The notes below the pieces were generated by a model. The model was not told where the DNA came from. It saw only the letters and a program-made list of their open reading frames with translations, and made no database searches. From Flavilitoribacter sp020436695 (GTDB lineage: Bacteria > Bacteroidota > Bacteroidia > Chitinophagales > Saprospiraceae), in the NCBI GenBank assembly GCA_041392665.1, contig JAWKLQ010000010.1, forward strand, positions 186,001 to 250,000: a stretch of 64,000 nt of DNA. The letters are read 5' to 3'. Of the stretch, positions 43,205 to 52,226 are shown in pieces. Position numbers and translations under genes: made by a program. Each line of letters opens with the position of its first letter. Position 1 is the first letter of the stretch.

Positions 43205-44887
43205 ATGTTTAAACGATCGAACTACTTTCTGTTTCTAATATTGGTTGTCTGGGTGGTAGTTAACCTGATCCAGTCGGCAGCAGTGGGACTGGATCCCGAC
43301 GAGGCTTACTATTGGGTTTATTCCCACGATCTGGCCTGGGGATATTTCGATCATCCTCCGGTAATTGCATTGTTGATCTGGCTGGGCGGTAAGATCGCGG
43401 GAGGGACACTGGGTGTACGGCTCCTGATGCCCCTGCTGAGTGCAGGCACTTTTCTCATCGTCTGGGATCTGGCCGGTCACCCACGGGAGCAGCGGGATAT
43501 CATCTTTCTGGGGCTGCTGTACGCTGCTATGCCACTCCTGCAGGTTTATGCCTTTGTAGCCACTCCCGATGTACCTTTGCTGTTCTTTTCTGCTTTGTTC
43601 TTTTGGACCTATCGCTATTTCCGGCAACAACCGGGATTAAGTAGGGCGCTGTTGTGGGGAAGCGTTATGGCGGCGCTGATGTACAGCAAATATCACGGTT
43701 CGGTATTGATCCTGCTGACCGTTTTCTCCAACCGCAGACTTTGGCTACAGCCTTATTTTTATCTGGCCGGTGGCTTTGCTTTACTGCTGTTCTTCCCGCA
43801 TTTGTACTGGCAGTATCTACATGATTACCCATCGTTCCGGTATCACCTTAGTGGCCGGGATGATCCCTATGAATTAAAGCATACGCTGAATTATCTGCTC
43901 AATCAATTACTGATCTTTAGTCCACTGTTGTTTATCTTCATCGTGCGGACCTTGTGGCATTGGAGACCTCACAATGCAGTGGAAAAGGCATATCGGTACG
44001 TCATTTTCGGTTTTTGGCTATTCTTTTTTTATACCACTTTCAAAGGGCATGTCGAGCCGCAGTGGACGGTGATCCTGAGTCTGCCTTTTATTCTGTTGCT
44101 GTACCGGGAATACGGGCCGGATAAAAAGGGGCACCGGCTGGTGAGGAATCTTGCGATCGCTTCGGCTGCACTGTTGTTGCTGGCCCGCATCGTCATGGCC
44201 TGGCCGGGTACGGACTTGCGCACACCCTTCAATCGCAACGGCTGGATCAGCGAATTACAGGCTGCCACCGACGGCAGCCCGCTCATTTTCCAGGATTCTT
44301 ACCGGAATCCCGCCATGTACCAGTTCTACACAGGGGTACGCGCCTATACCTTTACCGACAACTGCTACCGGAAAAACCAGTATGACATTTTTGACTGGGA
44401 AAAAGAATTGCAGGATCATTCCGTTTATCTGGTGGGGCAGACGACCTGGGAAAACCCCGGCGCCCGGCTGCTGCCACTATCCGGTAATACTTTTCATCTT
44501 AAAAAGATCGACAGCATCCAGATCAGCCAGAAAGTAACCCTGGCTGCAGATCTGCCGCCCGGTCCCTGGAGAATGGGAGATACGATCGCACTGGATATCG
44601 CCCTGACCAATCCCTACCCACACGATATTTATCCCGATCGGGGTGATCTGCCGCTTTCGATCGCAGAGCGCTATACCGATACGGATTGCCTGGAAGATTA
44701 CAGTACTTTGCAACTTACTGATGCTCCGGTGGTCTGGCCGGCTCATTCTACGATCACGCTATCGGCAAAATTCCAGGTGATCACCGAACTTACCCCCGGG
44801 GAAAATACATTCTATCTTTGTATTCAAAGTGGTGACCTGCCGCCCGCTTATGCAAGCAGGGCGATGAAGATAGCTATTATCGAGTGA
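43205..44887 (+). CDS. GT39-type (ArnT/PMT-like) membrane glycosyltransferase
   Basis: The 560-residue protein has about 9-11 hydrophobic segments in residues 1-340. The first outer loop carries the acidic pair DPDEAYYW followed by YFDHPPVIALLIW, the pattern of the GT39/GT83 family that transfers sugars from polyprenyl phosphate on the outer face of the inner membrane. A soluble C-terminal region (about 350-560) is beta-rich and may bind the acceptor. The gene begins right after the TGACGG region and is not in an obvious operon. Lipid A, protein or polymer could be the acceptor. Confidence 0.85.
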   Translation: MFKRSNYFLFLILVVWVVVNLIQSAAVGLDPDEAYYWVYSHDLAWGYFDHPPVIALLIWLGGKIAGGTLGVRLLMPLLSAGTFLIVWDLAGHPREQRDIIFLGLLYAAMPLLQVYAFVATPDVPLLFFSALFFWTYRYFRQQPGLSRALLWGSVMAALMYSKYHGSVLILLTVFSNRRLWLQPYFYLAGGFALLLFFPHLYWQYLHDYPSFRYHLSGRDDPYELKHTLNYLLNQLLIFSPLLFIFIVRTLWHWRPHNAVEKAYRYVIFGFWLFFFYTTFKGHVEPQWTVILSLPFILLLYREYGPDKKGHRLVRNLAIASAALLLLARIVMAWPGTDLRTPFNRNGWISELQAATDGSPLIFQDSYRNPAMYQFYTGVRAYTFTDNCYRKNQYDIFDWEKELQDHSVYLVGQTTWENPGARLLPLSGNTFHLKKIDSIQISQKVTLAADLPPGPWRMGDTIALDIALTNPYPHDIYPDRGDLPLSIAERYTDTDCLEDYSTLQLTDAPVVWPAHSTITLSAKFQVITELTPGENTFYLCIQSGDLPPAYASRAMKIAIIE

Positions 44888-45037
44888 GGATTGGAAATTA
44901 GGACATTCCCTTCCACATCCGGCATCACCCGGATTCACGCCATTACAGTATTATAGTGTCAGGCCATCAATTTTCCCCGGGAAACCACTTACATTTAGCA
45001 AGAATGTACCATTTTTGCGACGTAAACCATCTATAAT

Positions 45038-46696
45038 ATGCTGAATTCTCAAAATCCGACCCGCACCCAAGCCTGGCGGGTACTGGAAGCGCACTATCAG
45101 GCCGTTAAGGACATTCATATGCGTGATCTGTTTGCACAGGATACCGGTCGCTTCGACAAATATTCCCTCCGCTTTAATGATATCCTGGTCGATTATTCCA
45201 AGAACAGGATCACCGATGAGACCTTGGGAAAGCTGATGGCACTGGCGCGGGAAACTGCTGTGCCGGATAGCATCGAACAGCTGTTCAATGGAGAAAAGAT
45301 CAATCAGACGGAAGGACGTGCAGTGCTGCATACGGCTTTGCGTAACCGGTCCAACTCTCCGGTTTATGTGGATGGAAAGGATGTCATGCCGGAGGTGAAT
45401 GCGGTGCTGGAAAAAATGGAAAAGTTCTCTGAACGGATATTGAGTGGAGAATGGAACGGTTTTACCGGTAAGCCCATTACCGACATTGTCAATATCGGCA
45501 TCGGTGGTTCTGACCTGGGGGCCGTCATGGTGACCGAGGCCCTGCGTCCGTACTGGCGCGGTACCGTCAAACCTCATTTTGTTTCCAATGTCGACGGCAC
45601 CCATCTGGAAGAAACCCTGCGTGATCTTTCTCCGGAAACTACTTTGTTCATTATCAGTTCCAAGACTTTCACCACCCAGGAAACCATGACCAATGCGCAC
45701 TCGGCACGGGCCTGGTTCCTGCAGGCTGCTGAGGAGGAAAAGCATATTGCCCAGCACTTCGTAGCGGTATCTACTAATCAGGAGGGCGTGACGAATTTCG
45801 GGATCGACCCGGAAAATATGTTCGAGTTCTGGGACTGGGTAGGTGGTCGGTACTCGCTGACCTCAGCCATCGGCTTATCCATCACCTGTACTATCGGTTT
45901 TAGGCATTTTACAGAATTGCTGGAAGGCTTCCACGCCATGGATCTGCATTTCCGCAATACAGAACTGGAAAATAATATACCGGTCATTCTGGCGATGATC
46001 GGCATCTGGTACAACAACTTTTTTGGTGCGGAGACTGAAGCCATCCTGCCTTACGACCAGTACATGCACCGTTTCCCTGCCTACTTCCAGCAGGGCAACA
46101 TGGAGAGCAACGGCAAATATGTAGGCCGTGACGGCGAAGAGGTCAATTATCAGACGGGGCCCATTATCTGGGGAGAGCCGGGCACGAACGGTCAGCATGC
46201 CTTTTATCAGCTGATTCATCAGGGGACCAAACTCATCCCCTGCGATTTCCTGGCACCAGCCATCAGTCATAATCCCGTAGGGGATCATCATCCTAAGTTA
46301 TTGTCTAACTTCTTTGCTCAGACCGAAGCCCTGATGAAAGGTAAAACAGCCGAGGAAGTTAGAGCAGAACTGCAAAAGAGCGGTAAAAGCAATGCGGAAA
46401 TCGAAGAACTGGTACCGTTCAAAGTCTTTGAGGGCAATAAACCGACCAACTCTATTTTGGTTAAAAAGATCACTCCCTTCACGCTGGGGAATCTGATCGC
46501 GATGTACGAACACAAGATCTTTGTGCAGGGTATCGTGTGGAATATATTCAGCTTTGACCAGTGGGGAGTGGAATTGGGTAAACAACTGGCCAATAAGATC
46601 CTGCCGGAACTGGAGAACGATGATACGATTTCTGCTCATGATGATTCAACGAACGGATTGATCAATGCCTATAAGGAGATGAGGACGACGGATTGA
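45038..46696 (+). CDS. pgi: Glucose-6-phosphate isomerase
   Basis: The 552-residue protein matches the large cytosolic PGI type: NIGIGGSDLGAVMVTEAL, SSKTFTTQETMTNA, the catalytic loop GEPGTNGQHAFYQLIHQG (Glu and His), and a lysine in HKIFVQG near the end. It interconverts glucose-6-phosphate and fructose-6-phosphate. It starts from ATG 45038 after a 150-base spacer and is not tightly coupled to the M20 peptidase gene downstream. Length and motifs are normal. Confidence 0.97.
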   Translation: MLNSQNPTRTQAWRVLEAHYQAVKDIHMRDLFAQDTGRFDKYSLRFNDILVDYSKNRITDETLGKLMALARETAVPDSIEQLFNGEKINQTEGRAVLHTALRNRSNSPVYVDGKDVMPEVNAVLEKMEKFSERILSGEWNGFTGKPITDIVNIGIGGSDLGAVMVTEALRPYWRGTVKPHFVSNVDGTHLEETLRDLSPETTLFIISSKTFTTQETMTNAHSARAWFLQAAEEEKHIAQHFVAVSTNQEGVTNFGIDPENMFEFWDWVGGRYSLTSAIGLSITCTIGFRHFTELLEGFHAMDLHFRNTELENNIPVILAMIGIWYNNFFGAETEAILPYDQYMHRFPAYFQQGNMESNGKYVGRDGEEVNYQTGPIIWGEPGTNGQHAFYQLIHQGTKLIPCDFLAPAISHNPVGDHHPKLLSNFFAQTEALMKGKTAEEVRAELQKSGKSNAEIEELVPFKVFEGNKPTNSILVKKITPFTLGNLIAMYEHKIFVQGIVWNIFSFDQWGVELGKQLANKILPELENDDTISAHDDSTNGLINAYKEMRTTD

Positions 46697-46725
46697 TGTT
46701 GTGATACTGTAATCCTGTGATGGAT
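46694..46725. repeat. GATGTTGTGATACTGTAATC words after pgi
   Basis: Just past the pgi stop the sequence has GATGTTGTGATACTG and CTGTGATGG, the word family also found at 26.3, 29.9 and 33.8 kb. There is no matching inverted arm nearby. Confidence 0.4.
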
Positions 46726-46821
46726 AATGGTATTGCTCATGGAGTAATCTATCTTATCTCATTCATTTTCTTGATCCTAACGTCTCAATATTTCAAAACT
46801 TCTTTCATCAACCTTATGCAA

Positions 46822-48114
46822 ATGAAAGGAATATTTCACTGTTCACTTCTTCTGATCGCTTTGTTGCCTACCTGCTTACTGGCACAGGAACCTCCGGTAG
46901 CTGCCGCTTATAATGATCAGATCGATCAGTTGTTGCAACATCCCGCCGTCAAGCAGGCTTTTGCACTAATCGAAGCACAGGATTCTATAACCGTAGCGGA
47001 TAATATCCTGCTCACGGAGATCGAAGCACCACCGTTCAAGGAGATGGTACGGGCCGAAAAATTTGCCGATATGCTGCGGGCGGCAGGTATCGATTCAGTT
47101 TGGATAGACAGCGAAGGTAATGTGCTGGCTCTACGCAAAGGAACAGAAGGTAAACGCACCGTGGCCCTGGATGCACATTTAGATACCGTTTTTCCGGAGG
47201 GAACCGATGTAAGCGTACAAATGCGGGGAGATACCATCTATGCTCCGGGAGTGGGAGACGATACCCGCGGGCTGGCCATGCTATTGACCATAGCCCGGTC
47301 CATGCGTGATATCCGGATACGGACTAAGGATGATGTCCTTTTCGTCGGTTCGGTAGGAGAGGAGGGACTGGGTGACCTCCGCGGAGTAAAACACCTCTTT
47401 AGTGAAGCCGGCCCGGGTATCGACGCCTGGATATCGATCGACGGAGGTTCACTGGGGCGGGTTAACACCAAAGCCCTGGGATCACATCGTTACCGCGTTA
47501 CGTTTCACGGTCCCGGCGGCCATTCCTGGGGTGCCTTTGGCCTGGCTAATCCGCACCATGCACTCGGAGCCGCCATTCATAACTTTACCAAAGCAGCGGA
47601 TAGCTTTACCAAAAGCGGACCTCGTACCAGCTACAATGTTGGGGTGATCAGCGGGGGTACTTCCGTGAACTCCATACCCTTTGAATCGATCATGGAGGTA
47701 GATATGCGCTCGGAAAGCCCGGCAAGTCTGCTGAAAATGGATACCATATTGCAACAGGCAGTGCAGGAAGCGCTCGAAGAACAGAACGGAATTCGGCGTC
47801 GCGGCCCGGAACTTACAGTGACCCTGGATCGCATCGGAGATCGCCCTTCCGGGGAATTATCTTCGGAACTTCCTCTGATCCAGAGGGCGATGGCTGCCTT
47901 GCAACCCTTCGGTGAATCTCCGAGTCTTACCCGTGGTTCCACCAATTCAAACATTCCCATCTCACTGGGTATTCCGGCCGTGACTATCGGTCGGGGCGGT
48001 GACGGTGGCAATGCCCATTCGCTGGATGAATGGTATCTGAATGTAGAGGGGTATAAGGCGGTGCAATATGCGCTTTTACTATTGGTGGCGGAAGCTGGAT
48101 TGGGGCAGGAATAG
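46822..48114 (+). CDS. Secreted M20-family metallopeptidase
   Basis: From ATG 46822 (MKGIFHCSLLLIALLP) the protein has 430 residues and a signal peptide (cleavage near LLAQ). The two-zinc site is visible: His119 and Asp121 (DAHLDT), bridging Asp146 (GVGDDTRG), Glu180-Glu181 (GSVGEEG), Asp207 and a late His (GNAHSLDEW). A dimerisation insert lies at about 220-330 (VTFHGPGGHSWGAFG). It is an exopeptidase of the tripeptidase/ArgE/PepT-like branch. The frame is open further up, but only 46816 or 46822 gives a clean signal peptide. Confidence 0.9.
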   Translation: MKGIFHCSLLLIALLPTCLLAQEPPVAAAYNDQIDQLLQHPAVKQAFALIEAQDSITVADNILLTEIEAPPFKEMVRAEKFADMLRAAGIDSVWIDSEGNVLALRKGTEGKRTVALDAHLDTVFPEGTDVSVQMRGDTIYAPGVGDDTRGLAMLLTIARSMRDIRIRTKDDVLFVGSVGEEGLGDLRGVKHLFSEAGPGIDAWISIDGGSLGRVNTKALGSHRYRVTFHGPGGHSWGAFGLANPHHALGAAIHNFTKAADSFTKSGPRTSYNVGVISGGTSVNSIPFESIMEVDMRSESPASLLKMDTILQQAVQEALEEQNGIRRRGPELTVTLDRIGDRPSGELSSELPLIQRAMAALQPFGESPSLTRGSTNSNIPISLGIPAVTIGRGGDGGNAHSLDEWYLNVEGYKAVQYALLLLVAEAGLGQE

Positions 48115-48159
48115 GAATGAGGAGTGATCACAATATCTCCACCTCACAATATCTCCATA

Positions 48160-48690
48160 TCAATTAATCAGATCTTCGAACAAAGCGCGGATGCTCGACG
48201 CATTTTCCGGTTTCATCCGTCCACTGAGGATGAGGCGCATTTCCCGCCGGCGGGTGGCGCTGTCGAAACGTTGTTGTTCAATTTCATTGAGCGGAAGTAC
48301 GGCCGGAGCCGGGATGGGGTTGCCCTTGTCATCATCGATCGCAACAAAGGTGTAGTAGGCGTGATTACAACGGCGGGGTTCGTGCCCTTTGATGTTGGCG
48401 GCGAAAACTTCGACGATCACTTCAACGGAGGTGCGGAAAGCACGCGTAACCGAGGCTTCCAGTGTGACGATCTCACCCATCCGGATGGGTTTTTCGAAAG
48501 AAACATGATCGACAGAGGCCGTTACTACGTGGGCTTCACAGTGTTTGCCGGCACAGATGGCGCTGGCGATATCCATCCAGCACAGCAGATTGCCACCCAT
48601 CAGATTGCCCATCGGGTTGGCGTCGTTGGGCATTACCATCTGGGTCATGGTAGTATGACTTTCACTTACTTTCTTGGGTCGAAGCTCCAT
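48160..48690 (-). CDS. Acyl-CoA thioesterase (YciA-like hotdog)
   Basis: The 176-residue protein has the hotdog pattern of YciA/BFIT-type thioesterases: QMVMPNDANPMGNLMGGNLL with the catalytic Asp/Asn region, MDIASAICAGKHCEAHVVTASVD, then FEKPIRMGEIVTLEASVTR. It hydrolyses acyl-CoAs in the cytosol. It begins 44 bases from the next minus-strand gene (48734) and may be co-transcribed. The chain-length preference cannot be told. Confidence 0.9.
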   Translation of the reverse strand: MELRPKKVSESHTTMTQMVMPNDANPMGNLMGGNLLCWMDIASAICAGKHCEAHVVTASVDHVSFEKPIRMGEIVTLEASVTRAFRTSVEVIVEVFAANIKGHEPRRCNHAYYTFVAIDDDKGNPIPAPAVLPLNEIEQQRFDSATRRREMRLILSGRMKPENASSIRALFEDLIN

Positions 48691-48733
48691 AGATAGATTT
48701 GATTGCGTCCGCTTATGATAACGGACAAGAAAC

Positions 48734-49141
48734 TCACCTGATCATTACGCCCTGCCGTTCGGAGTAGGGAATATCGGTAAACTGGCTTTGGTTAATACTG
48801 CCTTCGGTGAAGATGTACTTTTTGTCGAACATATAGCCGTTTTGTACGAAGCTGATCCAAAACTCGTTAGTAAGCTGGAAAAGACTGGTCTGTATCGGCT
48901 CGATGGGAATGAGCTGGCGGGGCCCGATCTCCTCGTAGAAGTGACGTAAGGTAGTGGTACTCATCTTTTCACCGTTGACCTCGCCGTAACCCTTGGAACA
49001 TACCAGTACACTGGTAAGCGGTTCGTCGCTAAGGTTGATCAGATAAGTATCCCATAGATCGTTGTTTTCACTTTGGTTTTCTCTGGGGCTAATTACAACA
49101 GCTAATTGGTCGGCCTCTTTCTGCAGAATATCTTTCTTCAT
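48734..49141 (-). CDS. Conserved Bacteroidota protein of unknown function
   Basis: The 135-residue protein from ATG 49141 (MKKDILQKEADQLAV) matches, in my recall, a small Bacteroidota family often misannotated as phenylalanyl-tRNA synthetase alpha. Features are VLVCSKGYGEV, TTTLRHFYEEIGPRQLIPIEPI, FWISFVQNGYMFDKKYIF and a short terminal GVMIR. No catalytic motif stands out and there is no signal peptide. It precedes the thioesterase gene on the same strand, so the two may be one operon. The function is unknown. Confidence 0.8.
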   Translation of the reverse strand: MKKDILQKEADQLAVVISPRENQSENNDLWDTYLINLSDEPLTSVLVCSKGYGEVNGEKMSTTTLRHFYEEIGPRQLIPIEPIQTSLFQLTNEFWISFVQNGYMFDKKYIFTEGSINQSQFTDIPYSERQGVMIR

Positions 49142-49279
49142 GTCGAAATAATTAAGCAAACTGTACATTCCACGGCCATGATATCTCTGCTGGGGGAGAG
49201 AATTTAAAACGACATGGCCTTATTCCGGGCTCTAAAAGGCTGCAAAAATAAAAAACATATCGATATGAGCACTATTTCG

Positions 49280-49720
49280 CTACCATTTATCGAGGGTGAC
49301 GGATAAGTTTGATTGTCGTGGGGCGAAGTCAAAGGCTACTTCATCGAAGCGGGGTAGGCGCCATTTGGAGCGCGGTTTGCGCGAAAATGCGTAGGGCTCG
49401 GTGGGGATTCCCAGCCAATTGCGATCCATTTCTCCGTTTCCGTTGATGTCGTGAAATACGGCTACGGCGCAGTTTCCGTACCTAACGTGGTCTACGATCA
49501 TTTCCAGGCTGCCGGTGTCTGCGACTTCCTTGCCTTCTACAATGGCTTTTTCCTTGATCAGAAAATTTTCTTTCGAATCATAAACACCCACCCAGATCCA
49601 GCCCCGGGCTTCCTCAATGTTACTTACTTTAAGGTGGAGTACGCCGTCATCCGGCGCGCCGATATTAAAACCGGCGGATAGGACGCCTGCCAGCAGTGAA
49701 ATGAGAAGATGGTAGTACAT
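49280..49720 (-). CDS. DUF2141-type secreted protein
   Basis: The 146-residue protein has a signal peptide (about 1-17) and the DUF2141 pattern: LHLKVSNIEEARGWIWVGVYDS, then CAVAVFHDINGNGEMDRNWLGIPTEPYAFS, with the calcium-like DINGNGEMD loop. This is a beta-sandwich family of unknown role, usually in the periplasm. A TATTTTTG -7 box lies 33 bases upstream on the minus strand. It is monocistronic. Confidence 0.9.
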   Translation of the reverse strand: MYYHLLISLLAGVLSAGFNIGAPDDGVLHLKVSNIEEARGWIWVGVYDSKENFLIKEKAIVEGKEVADTGSLEMIVDHVRYGNCAVAVFHDINGNGEMDRNWLGIPTEPYAFSRKPRSKWRLPRFDEVAFDFAPRQSNLSVTLDKW

Positions 49721-49752
49721 ATCAGGTGAAATTCAGCTCCTCTAAGTTAACA

Positions 49753-49760
49753 CAAAAATA
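49753..49760 (-). promoter_or_regulatory. -7 box of the DUF2141 gene (minus strand)
   Basis: The minus strand reads TATTTTTG, matching TAnnTTTG, 33 bases before the start codon. Confidence 0.45.
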
Positions 49761-49847
49761 TGCGTGATAATTGTCGTATCCGGGACGCCGGCCAGGATTT
49801 CGTATTTTTCACTCCTATCTCCCCAGCACCGAGAACCGGGTATCAAT

Positions 49848-50072
49848 TCACACTTCTTCCTGTTCCAGATCAGTTTTCCCCATATAGATCATGATGATCC
49901 CGGCAATGATCATTACCAGTTTGCCGACAAATCCGAAAAGTGGCCCCGACCGGTCGAGCCATACCAGATAGGATAATTTAACCCCGACCAGGCTCAGTAC
50001 CAGCGCCAGAAATCCAACTCCGGCCAGCAGGAAACCTATCGTTGTAACGATTACTTTTTTATTCTCATTCAT
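49848..50072 (-). CDS. Small two-TM membrane protein
   Basis: From ATG 50072 (MNENKKVIVTTIGFLL) the protein has 74 residues and two hydrophobic segments (about 8-30 and 44-63) separated by a charged loop DRSGPLFG. No domain is recognised. The frame is open to 50105 but that adds an unlikely tail. It is divergent from the HMG-CoA lyase gene; its role is unknown. Confidence 0.6.
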   Translation of the reverse strand: MNENKKVIVTTIGFLLAGVGFLALVLSLVGVKLSYLVWLDRSGPLFGFVGKLVMIIAGIIMIYMGKTDLEQEEV

Positions 50073-50154
50073 AAAAGCACAGTTAAAAATTATCGCAAAT
50101 AACAACTATTCTTCCAGTTGAGTGGTTGAAAAAGAACTACTTTTACATAGAACT

Positions 50155-51006
50155 ATGGTGAAAATAATAGAATGTCCCCGCGATGCCATGCAGGGATTGA
50201 AAACATTCATTCCCACTTCAACAAAAGCTTCCTATCTTAACCAATTGCTCCGGGTGGGTTTCCACACGCTCGATTTCGGTAGCTTCGTTTCACCAAAGGC
50301 CATTCCGCAAATGCGCGATACGGCGGAAGTACTGCAAATGCTGGATCTCAGTAATACCGATACCAAACTACTGGCCATTGTCGCCAACCGCAGAGGTGCA
50401 GAATCGGCAGTGGCTTTTGACGCTATTGATTTTCTGGGCTATCCTTTTTCCATTTCCGAAACCTTTCAACTTAGAAATACCAATGCTACCATTGCCGAAT
50501 CTCTGGGACGGGTGGCCGACATTCAGGAGCTCTGTCAGCAGTATAACAAACAACTCGTCATCTACATCTCTATGGGCTTCGGTAATCCATACGGAGATCC
50601 CTGGAACGTGGAGATCGCCCAACAATGGGTGGATGAACTGGTGAAAATGGAGATCGGGATCTTTCAGCTTTCCGATACCATCGGCGTGGCCAACCCGGCC
50701 AATATTGCCTATTTATTCAGTGCATTGATCCCTGCTTATCCGCAACTCCAGATCGGTGCCCATTTTCACACCCAGCCGCATAACTGGCGGGAAAAGATAG
50801 AAACGGCCTACGAAAACGGCTGCCGTCGTTTTGATGGGGCCATTCGAGGTTTCGGCGGTTGTCCCATGGCCAAAGACGATCTGACGGGCAATATGCCTAC
50901 TGAGCATCTGGTGGAATACTTTGCGTCCAAGCAGGTCAATACCGGTATTAATGAAGAGCTGTTTTTCGCAGCGATGCGCCGCGCGGGGGAAGTGTTCCCG
51001 GCCTGA
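50155..51006 (+). CDS. HMG-CoA lyase-like DRE-TIM aldolase
   Basis: The 283-residue protein is an HMGL-type TIM barrel: MVKIIECPRDAMQG has the catalytic Arg-Asp pair, GAHFHTQPHNW has the two metal-binding His, and GAIRGFGGCPMAKDD matches the family signature GLGGCPYA with its catalytic Cys. It cleaves HMG-CoA to acetoacetate and acetyl-CoA in leucine breakdown. The N-terminal motif is a little different from the usual EVGPRDGLQNE, so a related aldolase is possible. ATG 50155 is the natural start. No other leucine genes are nearby. Confidence 0.85.
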   Translation: MVKIIECPRDAMQGLKTFIPTSTKASYLNQLLRVGFHTLDFGSFVSPKAIPQMRDTAEVLQMLDLSNTDTKLLAIVANRRGAESAVAFDAIDFLGYPFSISETFQLRNTNATIAESLGRVADIQELCQQYNKQLVIYISMGFGNPYGDPWNVEIAQQWVDELVKMEIGIFQLSDTIGVANPANIAYLFSALIPAYPQLQIGAHFHTQPHNWREKIETAYENGCRRFDGAIRGFGGCPMAKDDLTGNMPTEHLVEYFASKQVNTGINEELFFAAMRRAGEVFPA

Positions 51007-51019
51007 GACCAGTCATCTT

Positions 51020-51089
51020 ACTACTGGATAAATGGACGTTGGGACGCTGAGATATTTGGATAGATCCCAAGATCCAAATGTCCAGTAGT
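51020..51089. repeat. Palindromic words after the HMG-CoA lyase gene
   Basis: ACTACTGGA (51020-51028) and TCCAGTAGT (51081-51089) are perfect complements, and between them lie GGACGTTGGGAC, ATATTTGGAT and GATCCAAATG, words of the 29.9 and 34.6 kb arrays in the reverse sense. It may act as a terminator between convergent genes. Confidence 0.5.
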
Positions 51090-51118
51090 ATGATCAGTGA
51101 TCTGGCAATGAATATTAA

Positions 51119-51466
51119 TTAGGCAGAAAAGGAAGTACCGCAACCACAGGTATCGGAAGCATTCGGATTGTTGAAGGTGAAACCGCGATTATTCAGGCCC
51201 TCCATCCAGTCGATCTCCATACCGAGCAGATAGATACCATGGCTTTTTTCCATCAGTACCTTGAGGCCGTTCACTTCGAAGACCTGGTCTGATTCCTTTT
51301 GTAGATCAAACCCCAGTATGTAGGAAAAACCGGAACAGCCGCCGCCTTTAACACCCACGCGCAGGCCATGATCGGCGGGAACATTTTGTTCTTCCCGGAT
51401 GCGTAACAGTTGACGGATAGCTCCCTCGGTCAAAGAAATGGGAGCAGTGGTTATGGTGGAGTTCAT
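51119..51466 (-). CDS. HesB/IscA-type iron-sulfur carrier
   Basis: The 115-residue protein has the A-type carrier pattern with the three conserved cysteines Cys44 (GGGCSGF), Cys107 and Cys109 (TCGCGTSF). It receives and hands on Fe-S clusters. The spacing matches ErpA/IscA/SufA; the particular one cannot be told. A TAATTTTG -7 box lies upstream. It is monocistronic. Confidence 0.93.
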   Translation of the reverse strand: MNSTITTAPISLTEGAIRQLLRIREEQNVPADHGLRVGVKGGGCSGFSYILGFDLQKESDQVFEVNGLKVLMEKSHGIYLLGMEIDWMEGLNNRGFTFNNPNASDTCGCGTSFSA

Positions 51467-51489
51467 TGTTTGCTAAAATTATGATCTTG

Positions 51490-51497
51490 CAAAATTA
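51490..51497 (-). promoter_or_regulatory. -7 box of the HesB/IscA gene (minus strand)
   Basis: The minus strand reads TAATTTTG, matching TAnnTTTG, 24 bases before the start codon. Confidence 0.5.
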
Positions 51498-51695
51498 CGG
51501 AAAATTATAACGCCTGAGGTAGCCTTTTGGTTGGCTTATTCCATCAGGGATAGTACATTTGCTCAATTCGTATTTTGTAGGGTGTATTGTGTAGTGAACA
51601 AAGCATCTGGAAATAACGATAGGTATTAGCCGGCAACCCGGTATCCATGGCTCACTATCACCTACCCCATTTTCAAGATCATATCAATATCATCC

Positions 51696-52226
51696 ATGTC
51701 AGTAATTGAAGTTATTTTAGAGATCATCAAGATCAGCGTTCCGGCACTCATCGTATTTTTTACCGTTCATTATCTGTTTAAGAACTATCTGGCCGGGCAG
51801 CAACAACTCCGGCGACAGGAGATAGAAAAAGAACAAAAAAGTGCTGCCCTGCCTCTGAAAATGCAGGCATATGAAAGACTTTCCCTATTTTGTGAACGCA
51901 TCGCGTTGCCCACCCTCCTGTTGCGATTCCCACCGGCCGACCAGAAAGCGAAAGCTTACCGGCTAACGCTCTTACTGGCAATCCAACAGGAGTTTGAGCA
52001 CAATATCACCCAACAGGTCTATATTTCCAGCCAGCTTTGGGAGATCATTAAAGCCGCCCGGGACGATGCGGTCAATTTCATCTCTATTGTTTCGGAGAAG
52101 ATCGCCCCGGAGGCGCCTGCGAGTGAATTGAAGCAAGCCTTACTGAACTGGGAGGCCGGCAGGGAAACGACCGGCCTCGACACCGCTTTGTTAGCCATCA
52201 AAAAAGAGGCCTCGATATATTTATGA
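51696..52226 (+). CDS. DUF7935-like membrane-anchored protein
   Basis: The 176-residue protein has one N-terminal membrane segment (about 6-28, ISVPALIVFFTVHYLF) followed by a charged coiled-coil-like stretch and a helical domain: LPLKMQAYERLSLFCERI and LLLAIQQEFEHNITQQVYIS. This matches, in my recall, a Bacteroidota family named DUF7935. Its stop overlaps the aminotransferase start by four bases, so the two are translated together. The function is unknown. Confidence 0.75.
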   Translation: MSVIEVILEIIKISVPALIVFFTVHYLFKNYLAGQQQLRRQEIEKEQKSAALPLKMQAYERLSLFCERIALPTLLLRFPPADQKAKAYRLTLLLAIQQEFEHNITQQVYISSQLWEIIKAARDDAVNFISIVSEKIAPEAPASELKQALLNWEAGRETTGLDTALLAIKKEASIYL

